This document shows, piece after piece, positions 22,560 through 34,129 of a DNA stretch of 64,000 bases. The notes below the pieces were generated by a model, which was given only the letters and a program-made list of their open reading frames with translations, did not search any database and was not told the DNA's origin. Every line of letters starts with the position of its first letter. The first letter of the stretch is position 1. Made by a program: the position numbers and the translations under genes. Origin of the DNA: Pyralis farinalis (Eukaryota; Arthropoda; Insecta; Lepidoptera; Pyralidae); assembly GCA_947507595.1 (NCBI GenBank), contig OX382261.1:41183738-41247737 (forward strand), given 5' to 3'.

Positions 22560-23035
22560 CCATATGCAAATGAGTTTGAGATTGACTTTGACTTTAAATG
22601 TGATGGTGTTGTGCATATAGCCCAAAAACAGCTAATTGTATTTTCCTTATGGAAAAATTAGTCAATTATTATCAATACTATGTGGAGTATAAAAAAATAC
22701 TCTACTTATATATTTATAGTGGTAAAAAAAAAAAAAACATACCTACAATAAAATAACATATTGTGATGAATAAAATCGATTACCTACATACCTTAGTGTA
22801 TTGTTTCTAATATTCTTCAAGATAAAATACACGACAAGTACGTGATCTCGTTGCAGATGACGACATACAATAACACATTTAGATATTTTATCTCCTTCTT
22901 ACGCATATACTACGAAGGCTCATCCGTGTGACGTCACTCGTTCGGTGCGCTGTCTGTGGCGCCGCGGTCGTGATCAACCGGGAACACTAAAGGGGCGTGC
23001 GGGACGCGCGGGTGAAATTTGAAATTACGCTAGCC
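22560..23035. other. AT-rich stretch ending in a GC-rich block
   Basis: No gene was recognised. The last 110 bp (22925-23035) are suddenly GC-rich with a cgtgtgacgtcactcg palindromic CRE-like core. This could be a retroelement 5' region or a decayed promoter; neither can be shown. Confidence 0.25.
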
Positions 23036-23039
23036 CTAT

Positions 23040-23590
23040 GCGCCCTCTTAACCGGTACGGTAGGCTAAGAAAGACATCAAAACCGATATTCCAAAGATAC
23101 GCCCTAAAACCGAACCCTGAGGACATCTCTGCGTAAGCACCTTCGAGGCAGCATAATGACCAAGTTTTAATTTAGTTGTACCGTTGAAAAAGTATGATCG
23201 AATAAAGGAGTATATTATGTTGCTATGGCAACCTCTCGCCTTTAGTTTCAGCAACGACATTGGCCACCAAACATCATCGAAGGCACCTGAAATGTCCAAG
23301 AAAATGCCTACAACATATTTACTATCCGAGAGTTCCACAATTTTACGCACTGCGAGTGCCGCATCAACAGTAGACTTGCCGATGGTAAAACCGTATTGGT
23401 TTTTATGAAATTGAGGGCCACCGGGCAACAGACGTGATACAATTAACCGTTCAAGTAGTTTACCCAGCGATGGCAGTAGGGTAATAGCGTGACAAGACTT
23501 TGGATCGTCGGGTTGCTTATCACCGCTTTTTGGTATTATCTTTATAACACCACCGCGCAAAATGCCAGGAAAGTTAATTACCTACCTACG
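23040..23590 (-). mobile_element. R1-clade LINE reverse transcriptase fragment
   Basis: The minus-strand frame (23560-23048) carries GGVIKIIPKSGDKQ, HAITLLPSLGKLLERL, QYGFTIGKSTVDA, FLDISGAFDDVWWP and CPQGSVLG. The DISGAFD-VWWP block is a hallmark of R1-clade elements. The catalytic YADD is missing, so the fragment is cut at the 3' side. Confidence 0.8.
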
Positions 23591-23599
23591 ATTGACAGA

Positions 23600-25735
23600 G
23601 TTGCTGAACAGTATCCCTCCGCGGAGTTAATGATTTAGGGAGACTTTAATGCACACCATGCCGAGTGGCTTCGCTCTCGGTGCACTGACTACGCGGGGAG
23701 ATCTGTTCATGAATTTGCTCTGGCCCATGGTTTCTCTCAGCTGGTTCATTCTCCCACGGGAATACCAGATATACCATGCAAGCTCTCTACTGGATCTTCT
23801 GCTAACTACACGTCCGGATGAATATAACATCTCAGTGAATGCGCTGCTTGGCTCGTTGGACCACTGTCTCATCCTGACCCAAGTGCCCTGCATCACACGC
23901 GACTTATCTCGGCCTGCCGGATAGCGTCGTGTATGACACTATAGGTCGGCAGACTGGGATGGATTACGAGAATTCTACGCATCGTACCCGTGGAGGCAGC
24001 TGTGTTTCAAATCAGCGTATATCGAATCCTGTGCCACCGCAGTGGCTACGGCGATATTGGATGGCATGGAATGCTACCCAATCGTAGCTCATTGCTAGAA
24101 ATCTCAGTTACCCAAAGAGATGTCCGGCGGGCGTTGCTCTCCCTCGACGTTCAAGAGTCGTGTGGGCCAGATGGCATACCGGCAGTGGTGCTAAAGCTGT
24201 GTGCTCCTGAGTTGTGTTCTGTTCTAACGCGCCTTTTCGTGCTCTGGTACTCCACTGGGCAACGCCCGTCATCATGGAAGACCGCCGATGTGCATCCAGT
24301 GCCCAGAAAAGGAAAAAAAACAGGCCTATTGCCATAACCTCTCTTCTCTCCGAGGTGATGGAGCGTGTGATAAACACTCGACTGCTGGCATACCTAGAAG
24401 ATCACGATTTGATCAGCGACCATCAATACGGCTTCCGTCACGGTCGTTCTGGTGATCTTCGAGTGAACATAACACACCGTTGGACTTCGGCGATTGAGAA
24501 TCGAGTCATTGGCTGTCACCCTAGATATGGCGAAGGCGTTCGATCGGGTCTGGCAGCGAGGTCTTCTATCGAAGTACCCATCATACGGGCTGCTCGAAAG
24601 TTTGTGCAAATGGGTTGCCAGCTTCTTTTTCAGCAGATGCATAGTAGCCGCGGTAGATGGCAGTTGCTTCGATACCATGCGTGTCAATGCTGGTGTCCCG
24701 CAGAGCTCTGTACTGTCTCCGACGCTGTTTCTGCTGCATATCAATGATATGTTGTCAATTGATGGCATTCATTGTAATGCGGACAACGGCACCAGGGACA
24801 CTTTCTATACAGGCCGAGTAAACATCCCTCGTTTCCTTGTGGAACAAAGCCGCGATAAACTTGTGTCTGAATTGGAGGCTACTTTGGCTAAAGTATGTTA
24901 CTGGGGGTGGCTTAACTTGGTCGAATTCAACCCCAAGAAGACAAGTTTGCGCGTTTACCGTTAAGAAAACCCCATTTGCTGTGGTTCCTATATTCTAGAA
25001 CACACCTCTTACCATCACCAACAGCATTAGGATGCTTGGTGTCGAGATCTCTAGTGACGTTCAATATAGAAGTCACCTAGAGGAAAAGTCAAGCTAGCGT
25101 CCAAAAAACTTGGTGTGCTCAACAGAGCAAGGCAGTACTTCAAAGCGAGGAAAAGACTTGTGTTATATAAGTCTCAAGTCAGACCGCATATGGAGTGCTG
25201 CAGTCACCTTTGGGCGGGGGCACCTGGATAGCAGCTTCGACCATGTGACTCCGTTCAGAGACTGAGTTGTGAGAATTGTAGACAATCCTAAGCGTACACA
25301 TTGAACCCTTAAGTTTAAGGAGAGATTTTGTCTCTCTTTGTGTCTTCTACCGATTGTACAACGGGTTGTGTTCTGAAGAGTTGTTCGAAATGATGCCGAC
25401 AGCTACTTTTTATAACTGCACCGCTCGCCGACGGCGGGGAGTTTTCCCTCACGTGCTGGAAACCGCAATGGTCACGTACTGTTCGGGTCCAGAGAAGTTT
25501 TCTTTTCGACATTACTCAAGTTGTGGAATGAACTTCCAGCCGAGGTTTTCCCAAAGGACTACAGCATGAGACTTTTCGAGAAAGGCGCGAACAGATTTTT
25601 AGAGGGTTGGCAACGCATGAGTGACACCCCTGGTGTTGCAAATGTCCATAAGCTACGGTGACTGTTCACCATCAGACAGACCGTATGCTTGTTTGCCACT
25701 TTAGTGGTATATAAAAGAAAATCTATGTATAATGT
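23600..25735 (+). mobile_element. Jockey-like LINE family J, degenerate
   Basis: The pieces follow LINE order over several frames: endonuclease (GDFNAHHAEWL near 23641, then CKLSTGSSAN and LLGSLDHC); RT thumb and fingers (AITSLLSEVMERVI, QYGFRHGRSGDL); catalytic region (VTLDMAKAFDRVW, GVPQSSVLSPTLF); and the C-terminal block (YKSQVRPHMECCSHLWAGAPG at 25165-25230, RVVSEELFE, RQRMSDTPGV at 25605). The YADD position reads NADN, so even the catalytic pair is lost. Related copies lie at 32920-33760, 41323-42125 and 57227-57412. Confidence 0.8.
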
Positions 25736-25740
25736 TTGCA

Positions 25741-26400
25741 AATGACATACTTATCTATTATAATGAAATGTAATTCTAATAATATAACTAGGACTCATGA
25801 ATATGACATTAACAATACTGTTAAACGGCTTATTAACTGGCTTAAAATTAATAACTTGAATGATAGTATTGTCTTAGGTTTTCGCGATTGTTACACATTG
25901 AATTAAACAATTTTTAACGGAAGTATCGCGTATGTTATTTATTTTGTTGAACCTGACGTTTCGAACGCTTTGCAGCGTCCGTGGTCGCAGGAAGACTAAG
26001 GTGGTATTTGTCTTACATTAGTTATTCAATTATTACATCTACCGACATGGATGGATTAATTATATATGTTCCGATTCATACTCACATGAGCGATTTTTGT
26101 GTGAATCGGAACATATATAATTAATCCATCCATGTCGGTAGATGTAATAATTGAATAACTAATGTAAGACAAATACCACCTTAGTCTTCCTGCGACCACG
26201 GACGCTGCAAAGCGTTCGAAACGTCAGGTTCAACAAAATAAATAACATACGCGATACTTCCGTTAAAAATTGTTTAATTCAACTTGAATGATAACCTCTC
26301 TAACACTAAATATGTACAATATACAATATAAGGGAACAACTATAGATAGTTCTAGAGAAAATAACTGAATGGCACATTAAGCGCTTATTATGGTTATGTT
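25741..26400 (+). mobile_element. LINE RT fragment interrupted by an inverted-repeat insertion
   Basis: FANDILIYYNEM-like text (25737-25775), then NNTVKRLINWLKINNLND up to 25865, form the post-catalytic part of an RT. The frame resumes after 26293 (NLSNTKYVQYT). The LINE text is continuous if 25866-26293 is left out, so the intervening block is an insertion. Confidence 0.6.
25866..26280. mobile_element. Inverted-repeat insertion with 13-bp target duplication
   Basis: Two nearly perfect arms of about 185 bp (25898-26084 and 26098-26282) face each other around a loop of about 15-20 bp. The 13-mer aacttgaatgata stands at 25853-25865 and 26281-26293, so the whole block is one insertion. Each arm carries the text cctgcgaccacgg ... 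cgaaacgtcagg. GAAAC followed by GTC is shared with Penelope-like element termini, which carry hammerhead ribozymes. No protein is encoded. Confidence 0.7.
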
Positions 26401-26560
26401 GGTTTTAATTATAACGATTGTATGCCACATAGTATATAAGTATACGGAGTTGAAGAGGTTCTAGGTTTTTGGTGACCTCTTCGTCGTGAATTATGCAGAT
26501 AGCCCGTCGCTGCAACCTATCGAGAGCCTCGAGAAGATATTGTGTATTGTATTACTCCCC
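26400..26560 (-). mobile_element. LINE C-terminal fragment
   Basis: On the minus strand, YLLEALDRLQRRAICIIHD and EEVTKNLEPL match the usual ORF2 C-terminal block (LERLQRRAIRI...). Short and truncated on both sides. Confidence 0.55.
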
Positions 26561-27140
26561 GTAATAAGGACTACAAGGTTTAATTTTTTTTTTGAAATAA
26601 AAAATCATGAGTTGCTGCACGGACTAAGTTTAATTTTTTATAAAACTATTTTGAGGATACGATAACCTATCATGATTAGCAGCTGCCTCTAGTGTGTCTG
26701 TACATTCGTTACCAGAAGGTTTATATATACGTGTATAATGTATAGGTATATATGTGTATGTAAACCATTCCAGATCACATACACAAGATATTAGAATTTT
26801 TGTTACACCATCTTGAATAAGACTAAACGAGAGTATGAACAATTCATGTTATGAGATGCAAGATGTTCAAAGAGAAAACTATGGGAAGTGATTAGTAATG
26901 ACACAAATCAGCTCATGTTTGACTTTGAACCCGGCAAACTGACACTGCCATAAAAGTAGGAAAGCGCGCCGCGCCCCGCCGCCTCCTACTTCTATGGACA
27001 CTGCCCTACAAAAATTAATAATTGTGATCAATCACTGGAACCAGATTGCTAATTTCGACATAGTAACCTTAAGTAAGTTGGCGAAGGCGTTGAATACGCG
27101 TGATTCGAGACCCAGCACGGTCTTAAATTTTTGGTGCATA
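26560..27140. other. Stretch without a supported gene
   Basis: AT-rich, with a short GC-rich patch near 26960-26990. No motif was recognised. Confidence 0.3.
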
Positions 27141-27144
27141 AATT

Positions 27145-28040
27145 TAATAACATAAGATTATATCACCACAAGACGGCGCTGTTCAACCATAACCGAGAAT
27201 TAAAAATATTTCGTTGCTATTTGAAATTGTTAAACAGAGGCGCCACCGGACTTTGAAAGATGTATAGCACACAAAGCAGTATGATGTCAATACTACTGCA
27301 AATACAAAAAGAAATTGCAGATCAAAAAACGGAAATGAAGAGTATTGAGGAACGTATTACATCAAAAATTAATGAAAATATAAACGAAAAATTTGTCCAT
27401 CTAAACTCAAAGGTTTTAGAATTTGAAAACAAGTTAGAAGTACACGATAAACGATTGGAATTTATTGATAGAAAAAGGAGGGAACGAAACTTATTACTTT
27501 TTGGTGTAGAAGAAAATGAAAAGAGCTATTTGGACTTTGAACAAAAAGTTCATTGTATTATAAATGAAAATTTAAAAATAAATTGCAACAAACTGGAGTT
27601 ACAATCAATAACAAGACTGGGGAAAAAATCCAATACCATTAGACCGCTTTGCATAACCTTCTCAACTTTAGGGAAGAAAATAATCATATTAAAAAGTAAA
27701 AATCGTCTGGAAAAAACAGACTACTACATTAAAGAGGATCTCCCAAAAAATGTAATAGAGGCTAGGAAGAAACAACAAGCACGCGCTAATAAAGAGTGGG
27801 AAGCTGGAAATAAGGTGTATTTTAGATACGATAAACTAGTCGTAATAGACAATAGCAAAAATAAAAAGAGGAACCTGTCCGTTTCGCCACAAGGTGAGAA
27901 CCACCAACACAAAAGAGTAATACAACCTAACAAGAAGAACAAAACGAACATAAAACAATATTTCAACTCCACTACACCAACAACATACGTAGAAGATAAA
28001 CATGAAGACAATGAAGTGTATGGAAGCGAATAGCAATTAA
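27145..28040 (+). mobile_element. LINE ORF1 with coiled coil and L1-type RNA-binding domain
   Basis: An intact 257-codon frame (27260-28033) has no stop. Residues ~10-70 form a coiled coil (heptads around EEITSKINENINEK-like text). Residues ~74-165 are an RRM-like domain opening with RRERNLLLFGVEE and closing with YYIKEDLPKNVIEARKK, as in L1 ORF1p-type (Transposase_22-like) proteins. The C-terminus is basic. Such proteins trimerise, bind element RNA and act as chaperones. An upstream leader (gttaaacagaggcgccacc) may be the element's 5' end. No matching ORF2 follows, so the copy is 3'-truncated. Confidence 0.75.
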
Positions 28041-28084
28041 TAGAAAAGCGTATACTCCCTAGCTCTCCCAATTCGGTTGGTCGT

Positions 28085-28450
28085 ATGCACAATCGGAGCT
28101 ACCATTATATTTTTATGCGGTTTTAGCAAATTGGCGTAATCCTAACTAATCCCAACGTACAATCCGTTTTTAGGCTATTTATTAATGATTCTACTTTTCC
28201 ATTGTCTGTTGGAAGAAATACAAATGAATGGGGATATGATTTTAGTTTTAGGTAAGGTATTCGGATATTTAATAATTATTTTTTCAGCTAATAACTTCCC
28301 AACCTTAGCGAAATAGGTATTCGCATCATTTACAGATTTATGAGAATTATTACATACGGTTCAGATGGAACTCCTTCTGGTTTTGATGTTTACGTAAATT
28401 ACGTATAGTCTTCCATCACATTTTACTACTGGAACCGGCTTTTCTAATAT
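28085..28450 (-). mobile_element. LINE ORF2 linker fragment
   Basis: Minus-strand reading gives VNDANTYFAKVGKLLAEKI, like the 'AN-FN-YF-VGK-LAE' segment between endonuclease and RT in many LINEs, followed by lightly conserved text. Stops are present. Weak but consistent. Confidence 0.4.
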
Positions 28451-28556
28451 GCGATTTATCTTTTGTTTGTTTTTTAAAAATTAGCACATTGATTTTTGTA
28501 TCTACTATACGTTGTCAATAGAATTTCATTATTAGGTTCTTTTTTTACTTCTCCGC

Positions 28557-28725
28557 GTGATAGGATCAGAAATGAGGACATCCGACATAGCCCAAAGGAC
28601 AAGCAGGCTAATGTGGCAGTGGGCTGGCCACATAGAACTGGCAACCGTTGAGGAAGAAAGGTGTGTTGTCTATGTACAGGTACACAGAGTGAGTGATGAC
28701 CCCCCACGAAGCGACGACCTCAAGA
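28557..28725 (+). mobile_element. LINE ORF2 C-terminal fragment (RTE-type)
   Basis: The frame reads TSDIAQRTSRLMWQWAGH, the usual segment 'DI..R..+.KW.WAGHI' near the end of RTE-type ORF2 proteins. It stops where the R1 3' end at 28736 begins. Confidence 0.6.
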
Positions 28726-28735
28726 GGTTTTTTAA

Positions 28736-29830
28736 CGGGACAGGCCCACCACTCATACCCACCCCTGTGTCTTCTGTGTAGCCAGAATTAACAACGGCGA
28801 CCACAAAAAAGGCAAAGAACAGTGAAGTCCATTGCTGTCCCGCGGGTTAAACTACAGCTGCCTTGGAACTCACAACGAATTTAATCAGAAGAAATTTGTA
28901 GGAGTAGGAAGTTTTGGAAATGACTTTCCCTCTTGGCGAAGTGAGAGACAGCAATATGGTACATAAGGCATTTAAATCCTCAAAGAGATGGCTAGTCAAG
29001 TGAAGCTCAACTGCCGTGCACCACGGATTATCAAATATCTAACACTATTGGGACCTAAACTGTGAGTTGTTACCTAACACATCGATTCCAATAATATATA
29101 ATTGCAGAACCGCCTAAACGCCTGGTAATTCTCCCTTGTTGCCACTAAATCAGAATAGTATACTACTCCGGATGTGAAACGCAAAGAATTTAACATATCG
29201 TCCCGCTCCCGACGCCAGTGATCGCACTCCTAGATAACATGATGTGCTGTTTGCTCGAATTCATGATTTGTCATACAACACTCACATAAAGGCGATGACA
29301 CAAGTCTAAACGAAAAGAGCTTCGCCCTAAAGTTTCCATGCCCTGTTAAAAATTGCAACAGGATGATCGACTTCTAACCACTCTTTACTTAATCTGTCTC
29401 GCACTGATTGAAAGAACAGATACAAGAGGCGTCCTTTAGTACAAGTTTCCCATCTTTCTTGCCATTCCGACAGCAAAGTTTCAAATACCTCGTTAATTGG
29501 TTTGAACAATCCAAGTATTTTGTCAATATCGCGACGTTTTAGAAAGTCAGGGTGTATATTTTTAGAGGTGTAGTACATTGAAGCCCGGCGTTGAATTTCT
29601 AAGTCAACTGGTAATACGCCTGCCAGCACTAGTAGTTCCTCGGTGCTCACAGTTCTATACGATTTACATAAGAATATTAAAGCGAGACGCTGACTTTGCA
29701 GCATCTTACGACGCGCAGCACCTATGGTAGCCCTATCAGCCCGTGCAGGTGAACCGTACGTAATAATCCTAAAAACAAAAACATCCTAAATATGTGGCTG
29801 TGTAAATAATTTATAACGTTTTAAAAGTCC
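28736..29830 (-). mobile_element. R1-clade LINE, 3' end, second copy
   Basis: It is near-identical to 16495-17520 in both the 3' untranslated part and the ORF2 C-terminus (VLPVDLEIQRRASMYYTSKN, SEWQERWETCTKGRLLYLF). A small deletion near 29356 breaks the frame. Both copies share the same 3' terminus, as expected for target-primed insertion from one family. Confidence 0.8.
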
Positions 29831-29955
29831 TCAACAGGTTTGTAGGGAGTCGATGGATGAAGGTAGCACAGAATGGTGATGAATGGCGCTTTAGAGGGGG
29901 AGCCTATGTTCAACAGTGGACGAATACGGGCTGACATGATGATGATGATGAACCT
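29830..29955 (+). mobile_element. RTE-clade LINE 3' end with (ATG)n tail
   Basis: The frame WMKVAQNGDEWR...AYVQQWTN ends at TGA and is followed directly by gatgatgatgatg. Ending an ORF2 right before a short (TGATGA)n tail is typical of RTE elements. Confidence 0.75.
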
Positions 29956-30520
29956 TACAATGGTTATTTGCACGATGTTAATAAAGAGTTGGCAGATAAT
30001 GACTCTTGATGTACTCGCACATTGCGTGCGCTAATTTTATGAAAGTTTTCAGTTATTTATTATTTCAATAAAGAAGTTTTTATGACGAGAATTTATAATT
30101 AGTGGCATCCATTAGCCGCGGGTCGCGACAAATGTACGAAACTCACTGCCAGCCTCCCGCCCGCCCCGTCTCGCCCGCCGCCCGCCGCCCGCCGCCCGCC
30201 GCCCGCCGCCGCCTGCACTACTTTTGAAATAGCCTCGCTTACTGCGCCGAGAGGCCGCTACTCTACCTGACATAGCACTTCCCTTAATTACAGTTACTGC
30301 AGTAAATTATACACAAACTTTCAAGTTACAGCACATTCTGTACGAAGAATAGAAACAGACCGTGCCACTAGTCACTAAACTATGGGTATAATTTATTAAT
30401 CGCCGTGAAGACACTGTGACGTCGTGCCGTGCATTGGTCGTGACGGCCAGAGGACGACCGGCTGTACTTGGTGCAGTTGCCGACTCAATAAAATCAATAA
30501 TGTGCGTAGTAATCACAGGT
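29956..30520. other. Gap with a CCGCCCG tandem repeat
   Basis: 30165-30215 is a run of about seven ccgcccg/ccgcccgccg units. The rest has no supported gene. It leads into the CpG-rich block at 30520. Confidence 0.5.
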
Positions 30521-30762
30521 CGGATTGTTGTCACGGCGAGCAGGCCGCGGCGTGCATATTGAATGGCGTCGTCGTCTGCCGCAGCACGTGGCAGATTGTT
30601 TAGGTCGAGCTGGCCGACGCCGGGGCCCGGTTATCGTAGATCAGTGCCGGGCGGCGGGAGGCGGCGGGCGGCGGCGCGCCTGCGCGGGCCGGCGGCGGCG
30701 AGCGGCGGCGGCGCGGCGGCCGCACTGGCCGCTGGCGGCTAGCCGCGGAGCCACGAACGCAG
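30520..30762 (+). other. CpG-rich block with a consensus donor; candidate non-coding first exon
   Basis: The block is extremely GC- and CpG-rich compared with its flanks and ends at cgaacgcag|gtgagcc, a consensus donor. No open frame with recognisable content runs through it. A promoter plus 5' untranslated exon is plausible, and the next gene on this strand is the guanylate cyclase at 42.8 kb. This linkage is inference only; the block could also be a decayed retroelement promoter. Confidence 0.3.
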
Positions 30763-30859
30763 GTGAGCCTCCCGCCGCGCACCGACTGACCTCGTTTCTC
30801 GGGTGCATAAACAAACAGACGAGGCCTGGCGCACCGGCCGCCGCGCGCTGTGCTGCCCA

Positions 30860-31600
30860 CCGCCCGGACGACAGTATAACAATACGCTTACTCTTATATC
30901 GACTGAAATGTAAAGTGACCGATGTAAGTACACGCATTTTATTAAAATAATAGACGTGACGTCGGGACCGATCACAGAGAACTGACCAAATATTCATGCT
31001 GCGGCCGACGCGAGTCCAAAACTTTATTTTTAAAATTAAAGTTAGTTTTGGGAATAACAGCTAATTCCGTGCATGTTGAAAAGTAGCAGATATCCTGGTA
31101 AATATATATTTTCCTGAGTTTCGCGGTACAATGACTTCCACGATGGTCCAGCGCACGAGGCGGCGGCGGCGGCGGGCACACATCGCGCTCACTCGCACGC
31201 ATACGCTACTGAATCGTTTCATAAAACTCTAAAATTATTTTTAAAGATATATTTAACAGAGTATCCAAAAGGAGTATTGTATCCTTTAAAGCATCATGAC
31301 GGTAGTATTATCACCTCAGAAAAACTGCAGTCAAATCACAAATTCCTAAAATGGCATGTCTGCAAATGAATAGGGTCCACAAAATATAACTGAGGTACTA
31401 TTTTGTTCTTACGATCCTCTAGAGGAAGCTGTGGTGACAGTTTAGGACTCGTTCTTCTCGTGCATGTGCTTTTAAAAAGAGATAAGCATTGAAAATTGGT
31501 GAAAAATGTTATTATTCTTATATTTCCTTAGTGAAACGATAAATATGTTTAAGAATGTTATTAATCTAATAACTATAGTTCGCGGAGGACTGAACTTCCC
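30860..31600. other. Stretch without a supported gene
   Basis: It contains a GCC/GGC trinucleotide patch at 31155-31175 and a scrap of the 16.0-kb repeat family at about 31310-31360 (cacctcagaaaaactgcagtc). No exon was recognised. Confidence 0.3.
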
Positions 31601-32010
31601 GAACTGTCCAACAAGATGCCGGCCGCGGACTCATCACTGGCTCCGTGCACACGATGTGCTATCATTTGACCGTCAGAAATTTAGTAAAACGGTCGCTATG
31701 GAAGCAAATATTATAGATTGCGTTATGTTCAAATTTTCTGTGAAGCTTGACTGCCCTTTGACGACGATTTTTCGCACATTCTTCTCGTAGGTAATCCACT
31801 TTCCATCACAAGTGATCAACCCTCAGCTCTTCAGCTATGTCATTACCACTTATATTTCGATAATGCTCCATTTATTCAAAAATGGTATCTACGAGTACGT
31901 TATCCGTAACATCCGTGCGGCGAGTTTTATCTTTGACATCAAACTTCCCGGACTGAAAAAGCTGAAATCAATTTTACTGACACTGCGTTAAGTCCATATT
32001 CGCCACAATT
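31600..32010 (-). mobile_element. Possible mariner-type transposase remnant
   Basis: On the minus strand LITCDGKWITYEKNVRK resembles the mariner block with the first catalytic Asp (ITGDEKWxxYxNxxRK), and scattered text around it could follow. The frame is broken many times and no inverted repeats were found. Confidence 0.3.
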
Positions 32011-32399
32011 TTTTTTGGCGGCTTGAGTCGCATTTTTATTATATGTTTCAAAAAAATCTATTTTTAACAGAATCCAAAACCAGCCAGATACAACAGTAGG
32101 TACCGAAGACAAATTTTTAGTTGTACAATTTTACTTATACTCGTATATAATGTTCCGGTTTTCTCAACCGAAATTTGTCCAAAGTTTGTCTCACTGATAG
32201 TTCCCTGATAATTAATAAATTGCAGCAGAATGTTTATAACATGATCAAATATTGAATTTTGGTCTGTTTTGGTCTATTGGTATTAGTACTTCTGTTTATT
32301 ATTTTTATTTTTTGAAAACCAATTGAGGGTTTTAATTGTAACGTATCAATGTGACTTATTTATATTCACTTATTCACTGTAGTGTTACTTTATTAGACA

Positions 32400-32708
32400 C
32401 TAGCTGTGCCCGCGACTTCGTCCGCGCGGAATAGTTTTTTTTATTATTTATTTATATTAATAAAAATAAATAAAATTTCTAAAATAAAGCTTAAGTTACT
32501 CCTTATTACATCAGCTATCTGCCAGTGAAAGTCCCGTCAAAATCGGTCCAGCCGTTTCAGAGATTAGCCGAACAAACAGACAGACAGACAAAAATTGTAA
32601 AAATATTCATTTTGGTATATGTACCGTGTATATATCCATATGCATTTAGTAAAAAGCGGTTATTTTAATATTACAAACAGACACTCCAATTTTATTTATC
32701 TGTATAGA
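32400..32708 (-). mobile_element. Short Helitron-like element
   Basis: The minus strand starts TCTATACAGATAAATAAAA and ends cgcgggcacagCTAG after a stem ccgcg...cgcgg. The flanking bases are A and T. The interior has gattagccgaacaaacagac and ccgtcaaaatcgg, shared with copies A and B. About 309 bp, non-autonomous. Confidence 0.7.
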
Positions 32709-32919
32709 TTTAATTATTATTATTATGTACACAAGGGTGATTTCGGGATGACATTAAACCGCTACTCAATTTCCCTTTTTAAGCCGTTCGTGAATTTTCT
32801 ACAATATAATGTAATATATATATAACATACAATACAACCAAATTCATATTAATTTCACACGGCTAGACAGAATCATGCAGTATTATTTTAAATGTACGAA
32901 GTAAAATAAATATTATATG

Positions 32920-33760
32920 TCAAAATACAAATAATTTAAAGCAAAGGAAAAATAGCTCATTAAACTGATGTCGACATTGAAATAAGCTATTACATAATTT
33001 TTCTTTAACACCAGGGGTGTCACTGTTGCGTTGCCGACCCTGTAAGAACCTCTTGACGCCTTTCTTGAAGAATCCCATACTGTAGTCCCTTGGGAAAGCC
33101 TCCGCATTAAATTGTGGTATGATATGAGCTCCCTCATTCCACAATTTAATAGCTCTCGGTAGAAAAATTCTGGTGAACCGCACAATGCGCGACCATTGCG
33201 GTTTCAGTGTATGAGGATGAGCTCTCAGCCGTCGGCGAGCTGTGCGATTGTATAACGAGACTGTTGGCATGATGTCCAACAACTCCTCAGAACACAACCC
33301 ATTATACAACCGATAGAACACGCAAAGGGAGGCAAAATCTCTTCTCAAACTCAAGGGCTCAATGGCGTGTGTGAGTTCAGGACCATCGACGATTCTCACA
33401 GCTCGTCGCTGCACCAAGTCACAAGGTCCTAGCTGGTATCCAGGTGCTCCCGCCCAAAGGTGGCTACAGTACTCCATATGCGGTCTGACTTGGGACTTAT
33501 ATAACATAAGTCTTTACCCCGAGCTGAATTACTGTTTAGCTCTGTTGAGCACACCGAGTTTTTTGGACGCAAGCTTGACCTTCTCCTCCAGGTGACCTCG
33601 ACACTGAACATCACTGGAGATCTCGATACCGAGAATTCCAATGCTCTTAGCAATTGTGAGCGGCGTGTTCTGGAATTGGGAACCACAGCAAATGAGGTTT
33701 TCTTAGCGGTGAACGCGCAAGCTTGTGTGTATATGATAACTTCATTTTTAACCATATGGT
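32920..33760 (-). mobile_element. Jockey-like LINE family J, ORF2 C-terminus
   Basis: The minus-strand frame (33507-32920) gives LYKSQVRPHMEYCSHLWAG, PGYQLGPCDLVQRRAVRIV, LRRDFASLCVFYRLYNG, and the closing FFKKGVKRFLQGRQRNSDT. A second frame (33755-33510) carries the preceding RT-thumb text. Best-preserved C-terminus of this family in the window. Confidence 0.85.
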
Positions 33761-33827
33761 TTGCTCTGCAATTAAAATAAATAGTTTTCTCTTAGTTTAA
33801 GGTTGTCTGAAAGAGACCGCCTGTGGT

Positions 33828-34046
33828 ATTACCTATATATATATATATATATATATAAAACAAAGTCGTGTTAGTTACACCATTTATTACTCAAGAACGG
33901 CTGGACCGATTTTTATGATTTTTGTGTTTTTGGATTTGTCTACGTCCGGAATAGGATAATAAGTATTAAAAGAATTTATACCATCTAATAAGTTAACACA
34001 CCATTTATTGATCCTGCGGCGGTACGAAGTTCGCCGGGTCAGCTAG
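33828..34046 (+). mobile_element. Helitron-like element with TA-rich 5' end
   Basis: It opens with tatatata...aaaacaaagtcgtgtta, continues caagaacggctggaccga, and ends with a hairpin (cggcggtacgaagttcgccg) followed by ggtcagCTAG|T. The 5' base pair reads CC where TC is expected, so that end is degraded or mis-set. Confidence 0.5.
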
Positions 34047-34129
34047 TAGTTTATAAGTATCACTTGTTTTCAGTTTTGATTTGGTGCAATGAAGAATATT
34101 TGTAATGTATTTTTCCACCACGAAGGTAG

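Noticed and set aside
22960..23035. CRE-like tgacgtca palindrome in a GC-rich patch as a promoter
   Set aside because: No downstream exon or transcript evidence; a single 8-bp site is not enough.
30165..30215. Repeated CCGCCCG units considered as a regulatory array
   Set aside because: Simple tandem repeat with no spacer structure; better described as a minisatellite.
30525..30950. Open frames on both strands of the CpG-rich block
   Set aside because: Low-complexity Ala/Arg/Gly/Pro translations with no domain; absence of stops is expected from GC content.
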